Positions 7,517 to 15,810 of a stretch of 31,966 nt of DNA are shown piece by piece. The translations under genes and the position numbers were made by a program. The DNA is taken from positions 1-31,966 of the forward strand of contig DBXQ01000127.1 of NCBI GenBank assembly GCA_002309955.1. Direction: 5' to 3'. The notes under the pieces are model-generated. The model was not told the origin of the DNA. It did not search any database and saw only the letters and a list, made by a program, of their open reading frames with translations. Within the stretch, counting starts at the first letter, position 1; each line of letters opens with the position of its first letter. Origin of the DNA: Bacteroidales bacterium UBA1208. GTDB taxonomy: Bacteria > Bacteroidota > Bacteroidia > Bacteroidales > P3.

Positions 7517-8620
7517 ATGAAAAAGACATTTATCTTTCTTCTGTGCTTGCTGCCCCTTGTGGCCGTGGCTGACCGTACAAAAAACAATCCCTATCACGAA
7601 CCGTTGAAGACCCCGCGTAATGTAATCTTCATTGTCGGTGACGGTATGGGTACCGCTCAGGTCTATTCGTCTATTGTGTCCCAGCGCAGTGCGCGCAGCG
7701 CATTCCTGCGTTTTCCGTACAGCGGTTTCTCCCGCACCTATTCCTATAATCGCTACACTACCGACTCAGGTGCTGGCGGCTCGGCTCTTATGACGGGTCA
7801 CAAGGTTGAGAACCGTCATATTGCCAAGGGACCGGATGGTACCGACTATAATTCTTTCCTTGTCAATGCCAAGCGGTTCTTCGGCAAGGCAGCAGGCTTT
7901 GTGGTTACCTGCAGCGTTCTTGATGCCACTCCGGCTTCGACCTACGCCCATGTTACCGACCGCAAGCTTTTCGACAGCATCAGCCTCCAAATGGCTCAAT
8001 GTCCCTTTGAGGTAATGATTGGCGGTGATTTGAATCATTTCCTTCCCGATAACAGAAAGGATGGACTTGCCCCTCTCGACACCCTTAGAGCCCGTGGATA
8101 TGACTTGGTCTACAATCTCATGGACATGACTCAAAGCCGCAGCCGCAAGATATGCGGGCTCCTTACGCCCGACAATCCCCCAAAGGCTATGGAGCGTGGG
8201 CGCATGCTCACCCTCGGTGCATTGAAGGCTATTGAGACCCTCAACGGCAATGACAATGGTTTTGTGCTGATGATCGAAGGCTCGCAGATTGACTGGGCTT
8301 GCCACAACAATGACAGTCTTTATCTTATGGCAGAGATGGCCGACTTCGAAGATATGCTCAATGCTGTGCTTGACTTCGCTGAGCGCGACGGGCAAACTCT
8401 TGTTATTGTCACGGCCGACCATGAGACAGGTGGTCTCACGCTCAAGAATGGTAGCATAGAGGAAGGTGTCAACTGTCCGTCATGGTCAACCGGTGGACAT
8501 ACCGGTGTTATGGTTCCTGTCTTCTCGTATGGGCCTGGAGCCGACCTTTTCAGCGGTGTGATGCAGAATACCGATTTCTATGGAAAGTTGATGATGTTGA
8601 TGGGGGTAAAGCGGAACTGA
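7517..8620 (+). CDS. Secreted alkaline phosphatase (PhoA superfamily)
   Basis: This 367-aa protein starts at the ATG giving MKKTFIFLLCLLPLVAVA, a signal peptide; an upstream in-frame start at 7466 lies inside the uraA terminator and is not used here. Metal- and phosphate-binding motifs are in order: VGDGMG with D42, TTDSGAGGSALMTG with the likely Ser nucleophile S84, EGSQIDWACH with E254, TADHETGG with D301/H302, and GGHTG with H328. These match the two-zinc/one-magnesium alkaline phosphatase site. It should release inorganic phosphate from phosphomonoesters in the periplasm. The short length (about 370 aa) suggests few crown/cap insertions. A hairpin follows at 8633-8672. Confidence 0.93.
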   Translation: MKKTFIFLLCLLPLVAVADRTKNNPYHEPLKTPRNVIFIVGDGMGTAQVYSSIVSQRSARSAFLRFPYSGFSRTYSYNRYTTDSGAGGSALMTGHKVENRHIAKGPDGTDYNSFLVNAKRFFGKAAGFVVTCSVLDATPASTYAHVTDRKLFDSISLQMAQCPFEVMIGGDLNHFLPDNRKDGLAPLDTLRARGYDLVYNLMDMTQSRSRKICGLLTPDNPPKAMERGRMLTLGALKAIETLNGNDNGFVLMIEGSQIDWACHNNDSLYLMAEMADFEDMLNAVLDFAERDGQTLVIVTADHETGGLTLKNGSIEEGVNCPSWSTGGHTGVMVPVFSYGPGADLFSGVMQNTDFYGKLMMLMGVKRN

Positions 8621-8632
8621 GAATTAATAAGT

Positions 8633-8672
8633 GGACTTTAAGGCCTTTAGTGACAGATAGGCCTTAAAGTCC
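8633..8672. terminator. 14-bp perfect hairpin between alkaline phosphatase and atoE
   Basis: GGACTTTAAGGCCT (8633-8646) is the exact reverse complement of AGGCCTTAAAGTCC (8659-8672), with a 12-base loop. It begins 12 bases after the phosphatase stop. No T-run follows, so it may work as a transcript-end stabiliser or a non-classical terminator. It ends 18 bases before the next start codon and could also limit translation of that gene. Confidence 0.6.
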
Positions 8673-8690
8673 AATAAACATGGACTCGCT

Positions 8691-10034
8691 ATGATAAAGT
8701 TTTGTGTTCGCATGGTGCAGCGTTGGCTGCCCGAACCCTTTATTTTTGCCATTATTCTCACCCTTGTGGCAGCAGCGTTGGCCATGCCCATCTGCCATCA
8801 GACACCTCTCGAGGTCATAGATCATTGGGGAGGTGGAGTGTGGAATCTGCTCGCTTTTGCCATGCAGATGGCTTTGGTGCTGGTTTGTGGCTCGGCTCTT
8901 GCTGCCGCACCTGTGGTAAAGAAAGGCATCAGTTTTTTGGCCTCAATTCCCAAGAGCCCTGTTGCCGCCATTGCTCTGGTTACCGCAGTCTCCGCTTTGG
9001 CCTGTTGGCTTAACTGGGGTTTCGGTCTCATTGTGGGGGTCATCTTTGCCAAGGAGATAGCCCGCAAAATGCCGGCAATAGACTATAGGTTGCTTATTGC
9101 GTCGGCTTATAGTGGATTCGTGGTGTGGCATGCGGGGTTGTCGGGTTCAATTCCCCTCACCATGGCTACGCCCGGCGAAGCTCTCACCAAGGCCACCAAT
9201 GGGATTCTGACAGCTCCTGTGCCCGTCTCGCAGACCATTCTTGACTATCATAATATCATCATTGTCTTGGTGGTGATAGTGGCCATTGTGGTCACCAATT
9301 CGCTCATGTATCCTAAAAAAGATGTTGTTTCGGTCAACCCGGCGCTTCTCGAAGAGGAGGCTCCTGCCCCCAAGCCTCGCAGTGGCTCGCTCACTCCTGC
9401 TGAGCGAATGGAGCAGTCGCGCCTGCTATCGTGGATTGTGGCAGGTGTCGGCTTCACCTATTTGGTTTACCATCTGGGTTGGGCTGGCGGTTCGTTTGAT
9501 TTGGGCAGTGTCATTATGCTGTTCCTTTTCCTTGGAGTATTGCTACATGGCACCCCGTTGGCTTATGTGCGAGCCTTTACCCAGGCTTCCAAAGGTGCGG
9601 CGGGCATTATCCTTCAGTTCCCTTTTTATGCGGGCATTATGGGCATCATCACCGGTGTCGGTGCGAGTGGAATCTCTTTTGGAACCGTATTGAGCAATGC
9701 CTGTATAGCCGTTTCCAACGCCACGACCTATCCGTTGCTTACATTCCTCTGCGCTGCGGTGTTGAACATGTTTGTTCCCTCAGGGGGAGGACACTGGGCA
9801 ATTCAGGCTCCCATCATGTTCTCTGCCGGTGCCGACTTAGGGGTCGACCCCGGCCTTACGGGAATCGCCATTGCATGGGGCGACGCATGGACCAACCTCA
9901 TTCAGCCTTTCTGGGCCATCCCGGCCTTGGCCATTGCCAAACTCGATGCCAAAGATATCATGGGGTTCTGCTTGATAGACCTTTTGGTTACGGGAGTGGT
10001 GATTTGTTCCGGACTGCTGGTATGGGCAATGTGA
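8691..10034 (+). CDS. atoE: Short-chain fatty acid transporter (AtoE family)
   Basis: This 447-aa integral membrane protein begins MIKFCVRMVQRWLPEPFIFA, typical of the AtoE short-chain fatty acid transporter family. The RWLP-E-PFIFAIILTL start, the WGGGVWNLLAFAMQM segment, the NMFVPSGGGHWAIQAP motif and the late WGDAWTNLIQPFWAIP motif are all family hallmarks. About 11-12 hydrophobic segments can be seen. It would move acetate, butyrate or similar acids across the inner membrane. No ato catabolic genes are adjacent, so whether it imports or exports fermentation acids is unknown. The next gene starts within about 10 bases of its stop. Confidence 0.88.
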   Translation: MIKFCVRMVQRWLPEPFIFAIILTLVAAALAMPICHQTPLEVIDHWGGGVWNLLAFAMQMALVLVCGSALAAAPVVKKGISFLASIPKSPVAAIALVTAVSALACWLNWGFGLIVGVIFAKEIARKMPAIDYRLLIASAYSGFVVWHAGLSGSIPLTMATPGEALTKATNGILTAPVPVSQTILDYHNIIIVLVVIVAIVVTNSLMYPKKDVVSVNPALLEEEAPAPKPRSGSLTPAERMEQSRLLSWIVAGVGFTYLVYHLGWAGGSFDLGSVIMLFLFLGVLLHGTPLAYVRAFTQASKGAAGIILQFPFYAGIMGIITGVGASGISFGTVLSNACIAVSNATTYPLLTFLCAAVLNMFVPSGGGHWAIQAPIMFSAGADLGVDPGLTGIAIAWGDAWTNLIQPFWAIPALAIAKLDAKDIMGFCLIDLLVTGVVICSGLLVWAM

Positions 10035-10043
10035 TTGTCTTGT

Positions 10044-10493
10044 ATGGCTATGGAATTGAATAAAATGTATAACATGGCCTTCGACATTGCTTCGCGGGCA
10101 CATGCAGGACAGTATGACAAGTCTGGGCGTGTATATGTCCTTCATCCCATCCGTGTGTCAGAGCGATGTGTTACACTGAAGGCAAAGATTGTGGCATTGC
10201 TTCACGACACCATTGAGGATACCGATGTGACGGTTGATTACTTGCGGGAAACAGGATTCCCCGATGAGATTGTCGAGGCCGTGCTTTCTGTTACCCGAAG
10301 AGAGGGTGAGACATACGAGGATTATGTGCGTCGGGCAGCTATGAATCCTATTGGGAGGGAGGTGAAGATAGCCGATTTGGAAGACAATATGAATGTCTTT
10401 CGTCTCCCGGAGTTTACAGACAGGGATGCTGCCCGTATCCGCAAATATATCCAAGCATGGCACTATCTGCAAAACAGCGGTGCCGCAAGATAA
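10044..10493 (+). CDS. HD-domain (p)ppGpp hydrolase-like protein (RelA/SpoT hydrolase fold)
   Basis: I take the ATG at 10044; ATG codons at 10050 and 10065 are also possible and no ribosome-binding site decides. The protein (149 aa) has the order seen in stand-alone SpoT hydrolase domains: AHAGQYDKSGRVYVLHPIRV near the N-terminus, ALLHDTIEDTDVT with the HDxxED metal/catalytic motif, and VKIADLEDNMN, equivalent to the VKLADKxxN element. It has no synthetase domain. Likely roles are removal of (p)ppGpp or a related nucleotide pyrophosphate, like small alarmone hydrolases/MESH1, but such short HD proteins can have other substrates. Its start lies 10 bases after atoE. Confidence 0.72.
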   Translation: MAMELNKMYNMAFDIASRAHAGQYDKSGRVYVLHPIRVSERCVTLKAKIVALLHDTIEDTDVTVDYLRETGFPDEIVEAVLSVTRREGETYEDYVRRAAMNPIGREVKIADLEDNMNVFRLPEFTDRDAARIRKYIQAWHYLQNSGAAR

Positions 10494-10529
10494 AATTCAA
10501 AAATTAGTATTTAATTGTAAAAAACTTCG

Positions 10530-10539
10530 TATCTTTGCA
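10530..10539 (+). promoter_or_regulatory. -7 promoter box of apt
   Basis: TATCTTTGCA is an exact match to the Bacteroidetes -7 box. It lies 21 bases before the apt ATG, giving a predicted leader of about 18 bases, and decides the start of apt against a longer in-frame reading from 10393. Confidence 0.8.
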
Positions 10540-10560
10540 AATCCTATTTTTCAACGCAAT

Positions 10561-11136
10561 ATGAACTATCTTGACATAATCAACCATTATCCCGACTTCC
10601 CTAAAAAGGGTATAGATTTTATTGATATTCTTCCATTTCTCCATGAGAAAGAAGCTTTCAATGAACTGGTTAACGATATCGCCGCCCATACTCATTACCC
10701 CAATGTCGCAACCGTTGAGGCTCGTGGATTCCTTTTTGCAGCGCCATTGCTTGTCAATACAGAACTGGTACGCAATGTGATTCCAATTCGTAAAAAGGGA
10801 AAACTACCCTTTAGCGAAGGGGATTTGCACAGTGTGCAGATTGAGAAAGAGTATGGTAGCGACAATGTTTTCTATCGTCTTAGTGATATTGCTGCTGGCG
10901 TTCCCGAAGGGGATACTTTCAATATCACCTTTTTTGATGACATCTTGGCTACAGGCGGCACCGCCTGTGGTATAGCCGAATCCCTTAATCGTGAGGTCGT
11001 TTGTTTGGACGGAAAGGAATACAAAGTCAAGGTGAAAGAGTTTCTCTTTTTGGTTGAGTTCCCTGACCTATACGACCATGAGCGCATCAATGCCATTGCT
11101 CCGGTTCACTCTTTTGCCCAGATTAACGGTGAATAA
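10561..11136 (+). CDS. apt: Adenine phosphoribosyltransferase
   Basis: This 191-aa protein has the PRPP loop ITFFDDILATGGTA (about residues 122-135), the N-terminal YPDFPKKGIDFIDILPFL segment, and VEARGFLFAAPL with VIPIRKKGKLP, all diagnostic of Apt. It makes AMP from adenine and PRPP in purine salvage. A promoter box 21 bases upstream fixes the start at 10561 rather than at an earlier in-frame codon overlapping the HD gene. Codon use looks slightly more AT-rich than in upp. The specific base (adenine versus xanthine) rests on sequence resemblance only. Confidence 0.87.
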   Translation: MNYLDIINHYPDFPKKGIDFIDILPFLHEKEAFNELVNDIAAHTHYPNVATVEARGFLFAAPLLVNTELVRNVIPIRKKGKLPFSEGDLHSVQIEKEYGSDNVFYRLSDIAAGVPEGDTFNITFFDDILATGGTACGIAESLNREVVCLDGKEYKVKVKEFLFLVEFPDLYDHERINAIAPVHSFAQINGE

Positions 11137-11164
11137 CCTTTTTTTTTATTAATATAATATTATT

Positions 11165-11569
11165 ATGAAGAAACTTTTTACAATCTTTGCTGCAACTCTT
11201 TGCATTCTGTTCTCCTCGTGCTTTAAAGAGTCGCACTATACTGTCAGGTATCATGATGTGGCCACGGCTGTGGCTAATATAACGTTATTTGAATACGACT
11301 ACGGTTTCGATTTGGTCAAGACCCAGGAGTTGAAATTCGTCGAACCAGGCAAAGCATACGACATAACTTCTTCCGACCTTGCCCATTATGTGGTTGTGGG
11401 AGTGGAAGGCACAGTCCAAGGTCGTATCATTGAATGGTATTCAGCCCGTTATTTTGAACTTGACGACAAGACTCCTATCTTGATTGACGTGAGTTTCACC
11501 GATATGGAAACACGGGATAAAAATCCCGTCAATCCCGAAGACAGGGTTCACCAGTATCTCCACAAGTAA
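11165..11569 (+). CDS. Small lipoprotein of unknown function
   Basis: This 134-aa protein has a lipoprotein signal: MKKLFTIFAATLCILFSSC, with the acylated Cys at residue 19. The mature part is beta-rich with alternating polar and hydrophobic residues (for example YTVRYHDVATAVANITLFEYDYG), suggesting a small beta-sandwich exposed to the periplasm or surface. I recognise no family. It sits 28 bases after apt, possibly on the same transcript, and ends at the strong hairpin 11612-11656. Confidence 0.75.
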   Translation: MKKLFTIFAATLCILFSSCFKESHYTVRYHDVATAVANITLFEYDYGFDLVKTQELKFVEPGKAYDITSSDLAHYVVVGVEGTVQGRIIEWYSARYFELDDKTPILIDVSFTDMETRDKNPVNPEDRVHQYLHK

Positions 11570-11611
11570 TATTAGAATCAAGAAACATTTAATCTCGGTT
11601 CTTAATGATTC

Positions 11612-11656
11612 ATTTCAGATAAATCCTCTTCATAAAAGAAAGGATTTATCTGAAAT
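11612..11656. terminator. 16-bp perfect hairpin between convergent genes
   Basis: ATTTCAGATAAATCCT (11612-11627) is the exact reverse complement of AGGATTTATCTGAAAT (11641-11656), around a 13-base loop. It lies between the lipoprotein gene (plus) and the DUF456 gene (minus, stop at 11658), so it most likely ends transcripts from both sides. Confidence 0.75.
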
Positions 11657-11657
11657 G

Positions 11658-12152
11658 TCATACTATTATGTCGCGGATTAGTATGATGGCAAGAATAATG
11701 GAATAGACAAATTTAAGACCTGTTCCAGTCAAAAACCCGACAAATGCTCCCCATGCGGCACGTAGTGCCTCGCGCGAAGCTTTGCCACTGATTAATTCTC
11801 CCACAAAGGCTCCTATGAAAGGCCAAAAGATAACCCCTATCAGCCCTTGGGGACCGAACGGAAGTCCGATGATTGACACGACAAGCCCTATATTGCATCC
11901 CCACACCCCTGCTTTGCTGCCTCCAAACTTTTTGGTGCTTAGCGATGGCACAAGGTAGTCCAATACCGTAATCACTGCGGCAATGGCTGCGGTGACGAAC
12001 AGGAATAGCGGTGAATAGTCTGCTGCAGCAGTGAAACTGAGTACAAGCACTGCCGCCCAGCTGAGTGGTGGTCCCGGTAGCCCAGGGATAATAGAGCCCG
12101 CCACCCCAATGAGGGCAAGTATTATGGCGAGTATGATAAGAAATGTTTCCAT
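11658..12152 (-). CDS. DUF456 family inner-membrane protein
   Basis: This 164-aa hydrophobic protein has about four to five membrane segments and Gly-rich turns typical of DUF456 proteins: GVAGSIIPGLPGPPLSWAAV (residues about 16-35), SKAGVWGCNIGL and PFIGAFVGEL. The function of the family is unknown. It is the last gene of the minus-strand gpx / GNAT-HD / DUF456 run, separated by an 83-base repeat-rich spacer (12153-12235), and stops two bases from the convergent hairpin. Confidence 0.85.
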   Translation of the reverse strand: METFLIILAIILALIGVAGSIIPGLPGPPLSWAAVLVLSFTAAADYSPLFLFVTAAIAAVITVLDYLVPSLSTKKFGGSKAGVWGCNIGLVVSIIGLPFGPQGLIGVIFWPFIGAFVGELISGKASREALRAAWGAFVGFLTGTGLKFVYSIILAIILIRDIIV

Positions 12153-12160
12153 GGTATTGA

Positions 12161-12274
12161 ATTCGTTATTTTTAATTCGTTAATTCGTGAATACGTTAAT
12201 TCGAAAATCGATTCACGCATTAGCACATTAACAGGTTAACGCATTAACACATCTACAAGTTCATTCACACATTC
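12161..12274. repeat. 8-bp periodic spacer repeat (copy C) running into a gene 3' end
   Basis: The spacer has TTAATTCG-type words every 8 bases (around 12173-12203), then ATCGATTC, then CATTAACA/GTTAACGC words. Read on the minus strand the order is GAATGTGTGAATGA, GTTAATGCGTTAAC, ATCGATT, then AATTAACGAATTAA. The minus-strand GNAT-HD gene stops at 12236, inside the element, so its last residues are encoded by it. The same order is seen at 20550-20624. Confidence 0.65.
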
Positions 12275-13375
12275 ATGAAGACGGTCGGTGTCGTGTATCA
12301 ATTCGCGGAGCTTTTCAAGTTGGCGGGCATTACGCGAGTAGGGGATATAGAGTTTCAAATAACCACCTTCGGCATATTTCTCATTAAGGTGCTGTAGTAT
12401 ACGCTGCCATTGGGCTTCGCGGTCCTGATTGGGATAATGGGAAAGACCATATTGGACGGTTCGGCGTATGATGGTCAAAGGTTCAATGTCGCGATCGGCT
12501 TCGGCCACAATGCGTCCATACAAACTCCGCGGTTCGGACGAGGAAGATGCTCTGTGATCCTCTACGGCTTGGGCAATGGTTTCTATCTCTTCAGGACTAA
12601 ACCATTTCCGAAGTTCAGCGTCCTCGCGAACGATGCGGCCGGAGACCAGATGGTGCCTTTCCCGTCCCTCCACCACTCCTGTGTCGTGGTAGGCAGCGAT
12701 GGTGTATACCATATCAGGGTTCAGTTCGGGATAGTGTCCACCCAGTTCCATACTCTGTGCCATGACTACCTGTACATGGTCCAAACGGTGTGCTTGGTCG
12801 AAATGGTTGTATCGTGGCAGAATTTCCCTCTCCACATAATGTTTGAGACCGGCATTCACCATGGGGTACAACATCTTTTGGAACGCTTCCCGTGGGGTGC
12901 CGTCGCGCATATACACCACCCCGCAGCGACTGTAGCCAAGGCCTTGGATGATATGCAGCATAATGTGGTTGTTCTTGTGTGTGTCCACTCGGATAGAGGC
13001 ACAGCGAGTCTCGCTCCACGCAAAGGCACAACGGGCAATCCCATGTACATTCGGTGCACAGGACAGCCGGTGTATGGTTCCGTATGGAGTGGTGTCGTCA
13101 AGCCATAGCCCGTCCTCAATATAGGCGTAGGTGGGTTCGGGCTCAAGCAAAAGGGCAAAATAGCCGACAATCACTCCGTCTGACGTGATAACATGACCGA
13201 TGCCGCGTTCTATATCGCTCCCTATCAGGTCGGCACCAGGGTATCCGTCCCATTGTGCGTAGTTCCCGTTTGTCCGCATGATACTTCGCGAGTGCGCGAT
13301 AAGTTCCAGTATGCGGGGCACTTCGGCCTTCACGGCGGGACGCACGGAGTACGGTAAGCAGTTCCCCATCGTCAT
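12236..13375 (-). CDS. GNAT acetyltransferase - HD phosphohydrolase fusion
   Basis: This 379-aa protein joins two domains. Residues about 8-165 look like a GNAT N-acetyltransferase (SVRPAVKAEVPRILELIAHS start, VIVGYFALL strand, IHRLSCAPNVHGIARCAFAW as the acetyl-CoA-binding region, then a GLGYSRCG end). Residues about 190-315 form an HD domain: HRLDH (196-200), the HD pair H230-D231, H241-H242, EDHR (272-275) and D294/D296. Residues 316-379 are helical. The substrate of neither half can be predicted. Its start is 5 bases from the upstream glutathione peroxidase stop, so they are co-transcribed. The extreme C-terminus (ECVNELVDVLMR) falls in an intergenic repeat family. Confidence 0.8.
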   Translation of the reverse strand: MTMGNCLPYSVRPAVKAEVPRILELIAHSRSIMRTNGNYAQWDGYPGADLIGSDIERGIGHVITSDGVIVGYFALLLEPEPTYAYIEDGLWLDDTTPYGTIHRLSCAPNVHGIARCAFAWSETRCASIRVDTHKNNHIMLHIIQGLGYSRCGVVYMRDGTPREAFQKMLYPMVNAGLKHYVEREILPRYNHFDQAHRLDHVQVVMAQSMELGGHYPELNPDMVYTIAAYHDTGVVEGRERHHLVSGRIVREDAELRKWFSPEEIETIAQAVEDHRASSSSEPRSLYGRIVAEADRDIEPLTIIRRTVQYGLSHYPNQDREAQWQRILQHLNEKYAEGGYLKLYIPYSRNARQLEKLRELIHDTDRLHECVNELVDVLMR

Positions 13376-13380
13376 CCGGC

Positions 13381-14025
13381 TTAAAGAATCTTCTCAATAG
13401 CCACGACGATGTCGGATGTGGGGGTTGTAGGCTCAAAACGGCTCACCACATTTCCATTCCTGTCTATGAGGAACTTGGTGAAATTCCACTTAATGTCGGG
13501 ATTGTCAGCGTAGAGGCTGTCCTGCGCCTTGAAGGCGTTGTGGAGGAAAGCTCCCCGCGGGTCGGTGGTGTCGAAGCCACCAAATCCAGCCTTGCTTTTC
13601 AGCCAGCTGTACAGTGGGATGGCGTTCTCTCCGTTCACGTCAATCTTGGCCATCTGCGGGAATGTGGTGCCATAGGTGCCAGTGCAAAAGGCATGTATTT
13701 CCTCCAACGATCCCGGTGCCTGTTCCCCAAATTGGTTGCAGGGGAAATCAAGAATTTCCAACCCACGGTCGCGGAACGTGACATAGAGAGACTGTAGCTC
13801 GGCATACTGAGGCGTAAAACCGCATTGCGTGGCGGTGTTCACCACCAGCAGCACTTTCCCTTGATAGTCGGAAAGAGACACTGTGTCGCCAGCGTCGTTC
13901 ACGATGTTGAATTGATAGATGTTGTCAGTGTCGGCCACCTCGGCAACATCGGTCTTTTTCTGGTTACAGCCGCACAGCATCATAGTTGCTGCAATGCAAA
14001 CGGCAAGAATCCTAAACTGTTTCAT
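13381..14025 (-). CDS. Lipoprotein glutathione peroxidase
   Basis: This 214-aa protein starts with a lipobox (MKQFRILAVCIAATMMLCGC, acyl-Cys at residue 20). The glutathione-peroxidase domain follows, with peroxidatic C68 in NTATQCGFTPQY, Q98 in DFPCNQFG and W180-N181 in KWNFTKFL, matching the Cys-Gln-Trp-Asn catalytic tetrad. The Cys (not selenocysteine) form usually takes electrons from thioredoxin-like proteins. Membrane anchoring places it in the periplasm, where it would reduce peroxides. It is first in the gpx / GNAT-HD / DUF456 run; a promoter box lies at 14086-14095. Confidence 0.92.
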   Translation of the reverse strand: MKQFRILAVCIAATMMLCGCNQKKTDVAEVADTDNIYQFNIVNDAGDTVSLSDYQGKVLLVVNTATQCGFTPQYAELQSLYVTFRDRGLEILDFPCNQFGEQAPGSLEEIHAFCTGTYGTTFPQMAKIDVNGENAIPLYSWLKSKAGFGGFDTTDPRGAFLHNAFKAQDSLYADNPDIKWNFTKFLIDRNGNVVSRFEPTTPTSDIVVAIEKIL

Positions 14026-14085
14026 TGTTATGTATTTTATTGATAATTATTTTGTTGTATGCAATCTGTCGTGTCCGATTATAAT

Positions 14086-14095
14086 TGCAAATATA
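14086..14095 (-). promoter_or_regulatory. -7 promoter box of the glutathione peroxidase operon
   Basis: On the minus strand this reads TATATTTGCA, matching TAnnTTTG. It lies about 60 bases upstream of the gpx ATG. No convincing -33 element was found at the expected distance. Confidence 0.65.
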
Positions 14096-14171
14096 CAAAA
14101 TAATCTTCAACTTTGACTATCCGTCCTCAAATCGGTGTCACAATCCCGAAAGGACTCTGCTCTGAAGTTTG

Positions 14172-15782
14172 TCAGTAGACAATTTTCTCAACGGGATAGT
14201 TGCCCACCTGCACCAGCAGGATATGGTGCGATGTGGGTAGCAGGTCGGTCAACTGCAGGGTGGCAGTGGAAACGGAGTTGCAATGGTACAACTCCCTACC
14301 GCTGATGTCGAAAATCCTGACGGGCAGGGGAGTGACGGCATTAATGTAAAGCATTCCGTCCCTGCACACAAGGCTGTAGCTCCGTTCTCCCTCCGTCGTT
14401 CCGTCGATGCCGACGGGAAAGTCCTCAACAAAGTTGTGGAAGTGGCTCCATCGCTCGGTGTACGATGCAAGGCTGCCGCGACGTATATGCACCGCTATAT
14501 CGGGGTCTATGCCGTCGAAGGTACCCCACGACACCTGTGGTGCCGTCTCGTTAGCCGAAATGATGGTGGTCACCCCTGTGCATCCGGCAAAAGCCTCTTC
14601 GCCAATACTGAAAACATTCTTCGGCAGGACGATACGGTGCAGTCCCGCGATGCCATAAAAAGCGTAGGGGGCTATGCGATAAGTGTTGTTGGGGATGACC
14701 GTGCTTCTGCATCCGCTGACAATCTGTCCGTTGTTTTTATCGTAGATGGCATTGCAACTGCTGCGGCTGTCATACTTGGTGTTGGCTGAATCAACAGTGA
14801 TTGTGTCAAGGCTGGTACATCCCGCGAATGGGTTATTCCCTATATAAAATACCGATGCGGGGATGTGTATCGATGTCAACCCGGTACAGTCCTGGAAAGC
14901 AAAATTGCAAATCTCCACAATGGAATCAGGCAGTGTTAATTGACGAAGACTGTCAAATCCGACAAAGGCATTCTGGTCAATACGTCGCACATCTCCGGGT
15001 ATCACTGTGGCGGCACAGCCCGCAACCAGCCAATTATTGGCAGTGTTGACGACAGCGTTGCAGCCACCGCGGCTGTCAAATACCGCATTGTCCGGGTCTA
15101 CTGTCAGCGAGGTGAGTCCCCGGCAGTGCGCCAGACACATATATCCTACACTGCGTACTTTGGCGGGAATATGGAAAGACCGTAAAGCGGTGCAACCGTC
15201 AAAAGCGTAGTTCCCGATAACCTCTAAACTGTCCGGCAGGACAATTGCTGCAAGCTCCTCTATGCCCTGGAAAGCACGTGATGCAATGGAGGTGACAGTG
15301 GGCGGGATTGTGGAACGCCGGCAGCCGCATATCAGTTCATTCTCCCGTGTGTCGACGTAAGCGTTGCAACCCTGCGGCGTGGCGTAGGCACTGTTGCCCG
15401 GTAGCACAGCCATGCTGTCAAGCCCCGTGCAGTACGAGAAAGCCCCATACCCTATGTGTGTCACCGTTGCGGGAATGGTAATGCCCGTAAGGCTCCGACA
15501 ATGGGCAAAAGCATAGTCTTCGACCACCGTAACTGGCACCGTGTGCAGCACCGAGTCGTATGGCCAGTCGGCATCGGGTTCGAAAAAGTATTCCCAGTAC
15601 GAGGCACTATCGGGCAGGACAACATGCCCTGCCATGGTCGAATCCTGCTGGGTGACAAAAGCATTGTATTCCCCGCAAGAGACCCTGATACGATGACCCG
15701 AAGGCGAAACCACCCAGTCGTTTTGACCGACAGCCGTTGTGGCAGCGGCCATGAAGAATAATAAATATACAATCCTTTTCAT
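14172..15782 (-). CDS. BspA-like leucine-rich repeat surface protein with T9SS sorting domain
   Basis: This 536-aa protein has a signal peptide (MKRIVYLLFFMAAATTAVGQ) and BspA/LRR_5 repeats such as YAFAHCRSLTGITIPATVTHI. Three superrepeats have an exact 102-residue period, marked by CNA at residues 139, 241 and 343 and a following GC (about 153, 255 and 357). The C-terminus (about 470-536, with LYINAVTPLPVRIFDISGREL and a final LLVQVGNYPVEKIVY) resembles the type A T9SS sorting domain, so it is likely exported across the outer membrane and surface-attached or secreted. BspA-like proteins often bind host or bacterial proteins. It is the distal gene of the sigma operon, 28 bases after the beta-barrel gene. 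Confidence 0.87.
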   Translation of the reverse strand: MKRIVYLLFFMAAATTAVGQNDWVVSPSGHRIRVSCGEYNAFVTQQDSTMAGHVVLPDSASYWEYFFEPDADWPYDSVLHTVPVTVVEDYAFAHCRSLTGITIPATVTHIGYGAFSYCTGLDSMAVLPGNSAYATPQGCNAYVDTRENELICGCRRSTIPPTVTSIASRAFQGIEELAAIVLPDSLEVIGNYAFDGCTALRSFHIPAKVRSVGYMCLAHCRGLTSLTVDPDNAVFDSRGGCNAVVNTANNWLVAGCAATVIPGDVRRIDQNAFVGFDSLRQLTLPDSIVEICNFAFQDCTGLTSIHIPASVFYIGNNPFAGCTSLDTITVDSANTKYDSRSSCNAIYDKNNGQIVSGCRSTVIPNNTYRIAPYAFYGIAGLHRIVLPKNVFSIGEEAFAGCTGVTTIISANETAPQVSWGTFDGIDPDIAVHIRRGSLASYTERWSHFHNFVEDFPVGIDGTTEGERSYSLVCRDGMLYINAVTPLPVRIFDISGRELYHCNSVSTATLQLTDLLPTSHHILLVQVGNYPVEKIVY

Positions 15783-15810
15783 GATAATATTTCAGTTTAG
15801 ATAGGTTCTT

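Noticed and set aside
10393..10560. Longer N-terminus for apt
   Set aside because: Promoter box at 10530-10539 lies inside it, and the ATG at 10561 gives the normal Apt N-terminus.
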